The notes under the pieces were generated by a model. That model worked only from the letters and a program-made list of their open reading frames with translations, was not told where the DNA came from and did no database searches. The position numbers and the translations under genes were made by a program. Shown here one piece after another: positions 22,562-32,378 of a stretch of DNA of 64,000 nt (positions are counted from its first letter, which is position 1; every line of letters begins with the position of its first letter). This DNA is from Ceratobasidium sp. AG-K (taxonomy: Eukaryota; Basidiomycota; Agaricomycetes; Cantharellales; Ceratobasidiaceae): positions 2,914,001-2,978,000 of the forward strand of contig JAWNGF010000001.1 in NCBI GenBank assembly GCA_037039685.1, written 5' to 3'.

Positions 22562-25365
22562 CTAGAATTTGGTCGACCCACCTTCGTTAGATGTGCTATC
22601 CTTGGCTGCTTGAAGTCCGGCTTTGTAGAGATCGTATTCAACGGTTGGGTCGGGAAGCGGGCCGGCGTGTGTACGGATGCCACGACGATAGCTAAGAATG
22701 AAGGCCGCGGCCTCGGGATAGAGAACGTCCGACGCGTACTGGAATAGCGGTATGAGTGCCTGGAGGCGTAGGAAAGATTGTCAACTTACCCCCATGCGTT
22801 CTTGCGGAGTTAACCCCTCGTAGTCTGCTGAACCAATAGGCCGCGGAGGTTGGAGTTGAACCAGTCGGTGGAAGGCGTTGGAAAGACTAGTGTCGGTGTC
22901 TTTGTCCCTTGCTGCATGTCCGACGTGCTGAGCTTCGAGATTGTCCTCAAGCTCCGTAGTCGCCTCGCTATTTGGTTCGGGCGTGGAACTCTTGGAGACC
23001 TCCTTGGCTCTAGCACTCGCCCACTCGTCCTCTCCTGCATCCTTCATTTCGATGTCCTGTTCATTCGTCGTTGCCTGGCTAGCACCGCCTGCCTCTTGCC
23101 CTTCTTGCCCCTTCGGGACTTCTCCAACGACCTCCTTTCCCTTTTCGTTGACCTGCTCCCCTTGCTCCTGCGCCTTTTGAGCCGCCTGCCCGCCCTCGCG
23201 AATCCGATCACTAGCATTCGTGTTCGCATCCGCGTCTGAAACTCCACTGGCCCATCGCTCCCCCCTCAATGCCCACCGACTGACCTCAAACATCAACTCT
23301 TCACAGTCGTCCTCGTTCAGGTCTCCTGTATGCACCGAGTACGCAAGATTCTGCCTCGCTCTTCCGCCTTGCATGAAAACTGCGTGTCGATCCAACACCT
23401 CTTCACGACCTTGTCCTTGTGCAGGTGCGTACGTCCGCTCGATAATTCCTTGTAAAAACGGAAGGACCGGTCTAAGCTGATCGCGCATTCGTTCTCGTCC
23501 GCAATATTCCGTGCAGTCAATTTTGGTGTCTGAGGATTCGGGGGGAGGCGAAGCGGCTCGAGGTTCGGGAGTAGGTGCACGTGCGGCTTTATGAGGGGGT
23601 AGACCGTGGGAGGCGGCGTTGTTAATGGCGTATCGTTGGTAGGAACCGAGCTAAATGCATGGAAGGAGCGTCAATAGAAAGCAAACATGCTGCAATACTC
23701 GAGATCGAGCTTACGGGACATGTGGCAAACTGCTCCTCAAGTGTCGTGAAAATCTCATTTCGACCCGCGACTCTCGTACTATCGTCTGCAAATCGACACT
23801 GATACCTTCCTCGACGGTGCTTTCCTTCTCGAGGATAGTAGCTGACCACCTGGGCAGGATAATATCGGGTCTGACGCGGGCTTGTCAGGTTACAAATCCA
23901 TACAAGCAAGCAATAGGGCTCACACGATAACGACACAGTACCGCTGTCCCCTCTTCAAGCCTATATCCCCACCCGATTTGTGAGTCCACGCTGAACCTGG
24001 AAACAGTATATACAATACTCACACGTCACCCTCGTCGGTCTTCTCTCCATCGTCCTCTTCGTCCAGCGCCGTCTCCTCGCTCCCAGTCGTTGCATCGTCC
24101 TTGGTGCTCTTTGATTTTTGAGAGAACAGCAAGAGTATATCCTCCAGTCCGTCGTTGGACTCGGTGTCGATTTCAAAGGCACGCGTTAGCGAGGCTTTCC
24201 AATTAGTTTCAAGTACGATCGGGTCAGTTGGTAATGGATTTGTGTTGGATGTTGGTGATGATATTGGCGTTTCAGTTGTAGGGATGTTGTCTGTGCTTGT
24301 ATCAGGCGGCGGGCTGGGGGGAGAGTATGCCGATTTGAATGTTGGGAACCTAACACTTGAGCTATTAGGTTGACGGAATGTGAGGATATTAGATTTGTTC
24401 AGTATGGAGGCTTCGATATTGAGCGTGATCGCAGTCGTGCAAGGCGTAAGTTTCATTTGAGTAGAGGTTTTTTCTGCGATCTGCAGACCAAAAACTTAAG
24501 TGGGTAGTTTGACGAGATGAAGTTGTACGTACCTCGGCGGGCCACCAACATCCAGCGTCTCCTTTATCTTCGGAATGAATAGTTCCAGCGGGTACATTCA
24601 ACCGAACCCACACCAACCCACTCAACTCCACATAGGACCAAATGTCAGCTCGGGGTTGGAGACCCGCTCCGCTGCTAGTCGATGGTGCTGGGGCAATTTG
24701 AGACAAGAAGGAAGGTTTACTATTGGTCAAAAATGAGGCAGGGCGAAGATCGAGGGGTTGAGACGTCTTCTTCTGGTGTTTGGGAAGCGATGACGGCTGT
24801 GCGGCAGTCGAAGCGCGTGGCCTACTGCGTTTAGGTGTAGGCTTAAAGGCTGTTGGGTCTGCCGAGGATGTTTGGGTTGTTGCCTTTGGAAGAACGCGAG
24901 ACTTTCTCCGTCGTTTGGGTTTCGATTTATCCTCGACTGGTTCATCTGAATCACTCTCCTCACTGCTATCCTCGGCATAAGTGGGCCGTTTGGCCACTCT
25001 CCGCGCATTTGTTTGCCTCGCATCCGCAAGAGGTTGGGGCGGAGCGGGTGAAGCAGCCTTGGTCCCTTGTTTCCGCCTTTTGGGTGACGATGGGGGTTGG
25101 GGATGAGATATTGAAGGCTGGCGCTTGGTTGGTCGTAGTGGCTGGGAATGTTGGGACTTGAACGGAGGCAGGGAGTGGGCAGGAGCTTGTTGAGGTGATA
25201 TACTAGTTTTGTTAGAAGATGGGCCGGACAGGGGTGCTGGAGTCTGTCGAGGTGATGGAGGTGCGTCACTCAAGTCAGAGTCAGACCCAGACCAGAGACC
25301 ACTGGTACTGCTGTGGATGAGCGATGCATACGGTTCAGTCGGTCTAGAACTACTTACTGCCCCAT
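22562..25365 (-). CDS. Nuclear protein with PWWP- and Tudor-like modules, function unknown
   Basis: A minus-strand gene of about 800 codons with short introns. The ATG at 25365 encodes only MGH before a 48-base intron; the next exon gives SGLWSGSDSDLSDAPPSPR in frame. The N-terminal 270 residues are Pro/Ser-rich and basic, with runs such as PKRRKQ and KPKRRRKSR that resemble nuclear localisation signals. Near 24530-24640 the sequence WSYVELSGLVWVRLN followed by GCWWPAEV resembles a PWWP/Tudor entry. A second module near 23780-23900, YYPAQVVSYYPREGKHRRG then YQCRFADDSTR, resembles a Tudor barrel. The C-terminal part has an acidic, Glu/Gln-rich linker and ends with YPEAAAFILSYRRG and STKF. Chromatin binding is an inference. 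The overall protein is not recognised. Confidence 0.7.
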
Positions 25366-25821
25366 AATTACAGTACGGTTATTTTGGGTGATTTCAATGA
25401 CCGGGGCCCGGTATTTAAGCCAGGAGGATGCAAAGGTGTGGTGGAGTGATGTGCATCCACATCGGGCGCGAGGCTCAGAGTTTCGGGCCACGTGCACGTG
25501 ATTTTCCGGCGGCTCCTGACATGTCGCGTGAACATGAGAGGACAACATTGCAGCCTCAAGACCACATCGCACGCATACAATGCACAGAATTACGTCTATC
25601 TTAATATAAATATGATTAGCTAGGGCATCGAAACAGAAATTTCTCGCCCACGTGTTTGGACCTCGGCCGGAGCGCTCGGCGAAGGGAGTAATTCGAAACA
25701 AAAGTATCAGGCCGGTGCTAGTGTACGTGAAGACACCTTTGTGTGAGCATAATATTGTTTAGCATGCTACTACGGTAAATTAGGCAACAATTCGTTCGAT
25801 ACCGGTTAAAGTTAGGTAGAA
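25366..25821. other. Intergenic region, no gene seen
   Basis: It lies between the start of the Tudor/PWWP-like gene and the stop of the NACHT receptor and should contain the former's promoter. No conserved coding block was seen. Confidence 0.4.
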
Positions 25822-28800
25822 TTACAAGTCAACGCGAGGGAAATTATAGTACTGGTGCCAAGATTCTCCCAACGAGGGATGATCCAAGTTAGCCTTGACG
25901 GAACCATGTGGATAAATAGTAAGTATGCTTGGTAGTTTGGGGAAGATATCACGGAGTTCTGTTGGATGCCAAAACAAAGGGGCTCCGGACGAACTGAAAA
26001 CCCAACCCTGGTCGTCGGGCGCGGTTTATCGGGATCACCAACGTTTATTTCCGGGGTTTCGTCCACCCCCATGGAGCTAGGCACAATGAGCGTGTCCCCA
26101 GGAGAGTATAGCTTAGCTGAGGGTGCATTGATGTGGAGTTCTGATTGGTTCCCAAGTTCGGCCCCGTTGTGAGCATCCCACACTCGAATAGTACGATCTT
26201 CGGAGCCGGAGACAATGCGAGTTCCATCCGAAGAGAACGAGACAGATGTGACCGCTTTGGTATGACCTTCAAATGGCTGCCCGACTGGAGCCCCAGTTTG
26301 CACATCCCAGATCCGAATTGTGTGATCTAATGAGCCAGAAACTATTCTAGCGCCGTCGGGTGAGAATTCAACGCACATCACATCTGCTGTATGGCCTTTC
26401 AACGGACTGCCGATCAATGTGTTGCTCTGCGTGTGCCAAATACGGATCTGGGAGTCTTCGTAGCCAACGGCGATGTGGGTACCGTCGGGCGAGAATGCAG
26501 TCGACAAAACTTCGCCAGTGTCGCTCTCGAAAAGGCTGCCGATCGGGCTACCATTGGATAAACTCCAAATTAGAACTGTGCGATCTGAAGAGCCAGAAAT
26601 AATGCGGGTGCTGTCGGGAGAGAATGCAACGGACGTGACGAGACCATTATGTCCTTCGAAGGGTACAACTAGTGCAATGCCGTTAAGGACATCCCAGACC
26701 CGAATCGTACGATCGGAAGAGCCAGAGACGATCAATCTATCATCCGGCGAGAATACAACAGCTGAAACCAGTTGGGTATGACCTTCGAACGGAGTGCCAA
26801 CTTGAGCTTTGCTACGTACGTCCCATATCCGGATCGTACAATCCCATGAGCCTGAGGCGACTCGAGAGCCATCTGAGGAGCACGCAACAGACGAAACTGC
26901 ACTGGTGTGGCCCTCAAAGACATGACCAACCGGGCTACCGTCTCGCGCGTCCCAAACCCGGACTGTATGGTCCCGGGAGCCAGAGACGATCCGAGTATTG
27001 TCGGGAGAGAAAGCAACTGAGGTAATAACCCCTGCGTGCCCTTCGAACGAGCTGCCGACAGGGGTACCACTTTGTACATCCCATATACGAATTGTGCCAT
27101 CGGATGATCCAGAGACTATATGCGTTCCGTCTGGGGAGAATGAGACAGATGATACTTCGTTTGTATGGCCTTCGAACAGACTGCAAGTCGGAGGATCGCG
27201 ACGTATATTCCATAGTCGGATGGTAGAATCCGATGAGCCGGAGACAACTTGGCCATTGTCGGGAGAGAAGGCGACGGACCTGACGCCATTATCGAGGCCC
27301 TCAGAGAAACTGCCTAGAAAAGTGCCGCGACGCCCATCCCACATGCGGATTGTGCGATCATTTGAACCTGAGATAATCCGGGTGCTGTCTGCTGAAAATG
27401 CAACGGAAAATACTTCATCCCTATGGTCTCCGGGAAGTCTACCAAGTAAAGCACCGCTGACCGCGTCCCACATTAGGATAGTACCATCAGATGACCCGGA
27501 GACGATCTTGGTGCCATTGGGAGAAAAGGCAACCGAAAAGACCTCCTCACTATGACCTTCGAGCGGATTACCAATTAGAGCGCCGCTGTATGTATCCCAG
27601 AGTTGGAGTGTACAATCCCACGAACCAGAGACGATACGCCCGCCATCAGCTGAAAACGCTACAGATGAAACCGCGTCAACATGCCCTTTAAACGGGCTAG
27701 CGCCAAGGGAAGCACCGCTGCGCGCATCCCACACACGAATCGTACAGTCGCATGAGCCAGAGGCTATATACCTGCCGTCGGATGAGAATGCAACGGAAGA
27801 GATAACATCGGTATGTCCAATAAGCGGGCTACCTAAAAGAGCCCCGTTGTGTACGTCCCATACTCGGACCATACCATCTTGCGAGCCGGAGACAATATGA
27901 GTGCCATCCGGGGAGTAAGTAACCGTGGTCACCTCGCATCCGACATTCCACACAGCCAAAGTAGCCCCCTGCCGCTGTTCCATCAATGTTCCGTCCACCC
28001 ATGACGCTGCTTGTGCTCGGATCCCATAGCTATCCCAGGTCTTGCTCTGTCTTGGCAGTAGTGGGAGCGCTGATACGTAAATGTGGGGTGTACTCCAACG
28101 AACAGGGTTTGAGGCAAATGTTATCACGAAATTGCGTGCGTCATGAACTAATTTTCGTATATTGGGCCCGCCGCCCTTGCTCTAAATAATCAAGCTGAGG
28201 AAGTGCGAAACTACGGTGGTGCAGTGCTTGGGGCTTACCAGTAACCAAGAATGTACCTCGGCTAGTATTTTGGGGCCAATTCCCATCATGTGCCAGAATC
28301 ACACCTTTGAGATTTACTTTCATTATCGGACCGACCCCCGAAACTTGCAAAGTCGTGCGTACCTCCATAGTGTAGTACCTCCATCCAGAAAAGCAGGCGA
28401 CGATGTAGAAATCCGCCCAAAAAAGCCAAGGTTTTGTCACAAAATGACGAATTACGGAGGTGATCGACCCAAAAGCGACAGGCATAAAAGAGCTCTGAAG
28501 AAATCGTGGATTCTACCCGACTCTCGAGGTCTGAAATATCATTGTCAAATCTATGCGATGTTTCCAGGCCGCATATATTGAACCTTAGCTGCCTCTTCAT
28601 CAGCTTAAAACATCGGATTACTAGATACGAACTATGTGCCGGCCGATCACAATATAGGGGTAATCCACATCGTTGCCAGCTGAATATAAATTCGGGAAAA
28701 GATGCGTGCAGGGTCGATACTACCTCACTGCCTTCAGACACATGTACCACCGATCGAAGGGGCTGTATTGCTGCTGATACTTGTTCATCATCGAGCTTTA

Positions 28801-30642
28801 GCAGTGCAGCAATCGTCCTTATGGTGACTGGCTCCCTAACGCACACTATCGTCCATAGCACACGCTTGATGAGATTAATTTCGTCCTGTTCCAAACGCTC
28901 GTTTGCAAACAATGCACCAAGTATGGCTTTGTAGAGCAAGTCAATCTCTCGGTCCTTGTTACTTGGACTTGGACCCCCGGCTAGCACCGCTGCAAGGCGA
29001 GTGGATGTATTGGCTCCACAAGTTGCCGCAAGAAGATAGCGTGCTACCGTAGCCGCATAGATGAATAGAACCCCAGCTTGGTCTGCCAGCTGGTCAACCT
29101 GAGTTCTGTTGAGTGACAGTGTAGCTAGTTTGGTAGTCAAGTAAGTCTCGATGTCGGCTTTGACGAAGTGCTCTTCAACGCTATGAAGGTGTAGAATAAT
29201 GCGGGAATGGTTGTCTCGGGAAATGATGGGGTTAACAATCAGCGGTTCGGGTCGGCTGGTGAGAAAGAACCGAATGGGTAGGTTCACTGCGTAGCGAAAA
29301 AGAGTGGCAAGCATCACTTCCATTGTTCCGGGCTCGGAGCATTCGTCGAGCGCATCGATGATAACGACAAGACCGCTCGGTAGCATGTCCCCCACCTCTA
29401 GTAGCGGAGCATGGATCAGATACTCGAACTGTACTGAAACATTCCGTTGGCCAATGTCTGATTCCTCTCCAAGTATGCGACAGAGACTTGACCGGAACGG
29501 ATAGAACTGTTTTGCCAGCTGATAGGCAATCGTAGGTAGTATCCGACTGATATTTCTACACTCGGGCGACGTGCGAGAGCAAAAGAAGCTAGCGCCGAGT
29601 CGGCCATGACGCTTCAGCTCATCACAGACGCTGTACGCGATCGTTGTCTTGCCAGTACCGGCCATACCATTTATGCAATATATTCTTGCGTCGCTCCTTC
29701 CATGGACCCAGCTTCGTATTTCCTCAAGCACTGAGACACGGGTGTTCTGAAAACACCCTTCGCGCCCTATCTTGTCTGAGAAACTTGAGTCGTATCGTGC
29801 ATCATGAGCCGGGAACAATGCGCTAAGTCGTGAATCCTGGCGAACAAAGTTCGGTGTTAGCAATGAGGATAAAAGCCTACATTTACCACCTGTATACCTT
29901 GAGATGGTCATCCGTAATCCTCCACGTGTTAAGTCCTGTGTCCGTCTATAGGCTCATGAGATTTCATAGTCAATCTGTAGAGTAGTGGGCCTACTTGAAG
30001 CTGGCGGAACGAGGTTTCAATGCTGCGATAATATTTCTCCAGTTCTTCCATGTCTTGCTTAGACTCGGCTAGTAGCCTCATCTTGCCACGTTGTTGCTGA
30101 GCTCGAATGTATTCAGCTTGTTCCATAAGGTCGCTGCTCAGGATGTATATGATTACTTGGGTCAAAGCAACCCCATAAAAAGCTTACTGCGATAATTTCT
30201 CGATCCACCTGGACATCCGTTCCGGTTGTGAGTCAGTCATATACCCTGAAAGCACGGTGGCCCACTGAGGGAGATCTGATGCCATTTCGCGAAGTATCTG
30301 ACTAGCCTCCCCCGATGTCTAGAGAAATATTCAGGTAGAGCGGGATCCAAACACTGTAATGCACACCTTCATTGGCTCCAAGACTTCAAGCAACGTTCCT
30401 ACCGCCGATTGGAGGGGGGGAAACACCCGACAACTCTTTTGCAAAAGTTTCATCGAAGATTTCAGGGTTGTTAGCAATGCACACCCATGAATGGGGGTTT
30501 GTTGTTGAAGGCCATTGATTGAGGACGAGGTAGAGGGTACGCTTGGATGACTTGATACTGGTTGAGGGGTGGACTCGCGGTTCGCACGCTTGCTTGCCCG
30601 TTCTGAACTCGTCGACTCGGCGAATCGTTTATTGGGTAACAT
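25822..30642 (-). CDS. NACHT-WD40 NOD-like receptor (STAND NTPase), HET-E/NWD type
   Basis: A fungal NOD-like receptor of the class that includes Podospora het-e/het-d, which control non-self recognition and cell death. The N-terminus (from ATG 30642, MLPNKRFAES) is a helical region over several small exons with AESKQDMEELEKYYRSIETS. It has no HET, TIR or patatin-like effector domain that I recognise. The NACHT domain shows Walker A NGMAGTGKTT near 29640-29670, Walker B GLVVIIDALDEC near 29340-29375 and the sensor FLTSRPEP near 29245-29270. A short winged-helix-like region and FLHRRLLFWMEVL follow. The C-terminal half is 14 WD40 repeats. The join between NACHT and WD40 exons (about 28150-28320) needs an intron with an uncertain acceptor. 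The conserved tail (GWVFSSSGAPLFWHP to the stop at 25822) lies in another frame, either by a missing C at 26017-26019 or a 35-base intron. Confidence 0.85.
26141..27941 (-). repeat. Fourteen tandem WD40 repeats (129-base unit)
   Basis: Fourteen consecutive units, thirteen of them 43 residues, follow the pattern EGHTxxVxSVAFSPDGTxIVSGS then DxTIRVWD. Neighbouring units are often very similar. Fourteen units would make two seven-bladed propellers. Units 6 and 12 are the most diverged, having lost the GH pair. Confidence 0.9.
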
Positions 30643-31064
30643 CAGAAGGAATCTTCAACGGAGAGTGCTATTCTGTTCTAGCCCTCTACATATGTTTTCT
30701 ATGGAAACAGGTGTCGAGCACGAGTCGCAGGGTCCTGCGGTTGATGGAATGATAAACAGTCTACAGTAATAGCACGCAGTTCACGATTAGAGTATGTACT
30801 GCCACTGTTCTCGTCGCACTGAATAAGGAATTGAGCGCCTACGCTGTGCCCGTCCCGTATTGTCGGTAACGACCGGGCTTCCCAAAATCATTACGGCAGG
30901 CAAAATCACAACGTTCGTCAATAGTCTGGGGGTCAAGCGAAAAGCCAGTTTTTTTTATATGTAAAAAAGAAAATTGTTGTGTATGCATGTACTAGTACAT
31001 TTAGTTTCCCGAATTTACCGTCAATTAGTGCACGTAGATATGCTTTAGATTTGAGGAAGAAGTT
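30643..31064. other. Intergenic region upstream of the receptor
   Basis: No gene was found. Near 30950-30975 there is a T-rich then A-rich stretch. The receptor promoter should lie here. Confidence 0.4.
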
Positions 31065-31190
31065 AACTCAGCAAAAATGTAAAATGAATGTTGCAGAGCG
31101 CTTCGGAGCCCCACCGCTCCGAAGCGCTCGAGGATGGAACAGTCCTCGGCTCCGGAGTACCCTGTAACAATTTCGATTTTTTGCTGAGTT
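31065..31190. mobile_element. Small inverted-repeat element, MITE-like
   Basis: The ends are perfect 13-base inverted repeats (AACTCAGCAAAAA at 31065-31077 and its complement at 31178-31190). The similarity continues imperfectly inward to about 30 bases. The centre holds a perfect 14-base palindrome arm, GAGCGCTTCGGAGC (31096-31109) and its complement (31116-31129), with a six-base loop. The whole 126 bases can fold into one hairpin and has no coding potential. No clean target-site duplication is visible. A hairpin with another role is possible. Confidence 0.55.
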
Positions 31191-31568
31191 GATGAAGTGC
31201 GTTCCGGGTAAATCAAACACCTCGCCCCCTGTAATCCGTCCGAAATCGGTCTCAAATCCGATGGACCTTTTGCCGATGACATTGGGTGTGTAGTTTTAAA
31301 ACTGTCGGGGTACCCGCTGGAGATTTTTTAAATGTATTCAGCACACCAAATTTAGTAACTTGTGGTCTGGGCTCTGGCGCTTGGTAGGATGCGCGTGCGG
31401 ATAAATAATCGTGTCTCCAGAACTATATTTCCTTGTCTCGCGGGACATTCCGCAACGTTATTAGGAAACCAGACACTCCGAGGGTTAGGTCATATGTCCG
31501 GTTTTGTAGGCACGACGGACCTCGCAAACTGTCATTAAGCGCAAAACATATACAAAGCAACAAAACGA
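31191..31568. other. Intergenic region, no gene seen
   Basis: It lies between the hairpin element and the cyclophilin stop. No conserved block was found. Confidence 0.4.
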
Positions 31569-32319
31569 TCATTCTGCGCGAGCCTTGACTATCTTAACCT
31601 CTTCTCGGGGCCTACCAAATAGTCAGAACCATAAAACAAACCAGAGAGACGCGTACCTATCCTGCTGATCCGTACCAACCGCACCAATGCGCTGAACGAC
31701 ACGCATTCCGCTACTGACGCGTCCGAAAATCGTGTGCTTGCCGTCCAGGTACGGCGTGGGTGCGAGGGTAATAAAGAATTGCGAGCCTGTCATTCAGGGT
31801 TGTTAGGGAGATGATTTAAGAGGGTGGGCGGGCTTGCCGTTGGTGTTTGGCCCCGAGTTGGCTGTGCGGGTGTTAGAATTGGGTGTAGAGGGTGGGCTGG
31901 GACGTACCCATGGCTAGAATCCCGGCTCCGACGAATCTTAGCTCGGGCGTAATCTCGTCTTCGAATTTTTGGCCGTAGATGCTCGTTCCGCCGCGGCCTG
32001 TTCCTGTCGGGTCACCGGTTTGGGCCATAAAGTCCTGCGCCAAAATAAGACACGCCTAGAAAGAATTAGGAGAACTTACGGCGATGACACGGTGAAAAAT
32101 GACCCCATTATAGTACCCTCGCTGCCAGTCAAGTCAGGTCAAGTTGCGTGAAATGAAGTTGCGACAAACCTTGGCGAGCTCGAAAAAGTTCTTGCACGCC
32201 TTGCTACAAACAGTCAGAGCAGACCATACAGACAGCGTGAGACGCACCTTGGGCGCATGGTCCCAATACAACTCAAACACCACGTCGCCCATATTCGTCT
32301 CGATCGTCACAGCCGACAT
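31569..32319 (-). CDS. PPIL1: PPIL1-type cyclophilin (peptidyl-prolyl isomerase)
   Basis: A single-domain cyclophilin of about 160 residues that catalyses cis-trans isomerisation of prolyl bonds. The PPIL1 group is a component of the activated spliceosome. The start [20 protein letters not shown] lacks the longer N-terminus of cyclophilin A and is typical of PPIL1. Downstream exons give [10 protein letters not shown], the active-site arginine region [30 protein letters not shown] and [12 protein letters not shown]. The C-terminus is [11 protein letters not shown]. At least five exons have standard borders and no lesion. The gene is divergent from the RasGAP gene, with 59 bases between start codons. 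Confidence 0.92.
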
Positions 32320-32378
32320 GGTGGTCAAGATCAAAAGGCACGTGACCCCGTGCAGGGCATGCGCACAACACGCCGACG
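32320..32378. promoter_or_regulatory. Very short divergent intergenic region, PPIL1 / RasGAP
   Basis: Fifty-nine bases separate two divergent ATG codons. The transcripts or promoters of the two genes must overlap. No motif stands out. Confidence 0.35.

Noticed and set aside
22850..23239. Long plus-strand frames opposite the Tudor/PWWP-like gene
   Set aside because: They are antisense shadows of a Glu/Gln-rich coding region. The minus strand has splice sites and domain-like sequence.
26998..27555. Long plus-strand frame opposite the WD40 array
   Set aside because: It is a shadow produced by the periodic codon pattern of the WD40 repeats.
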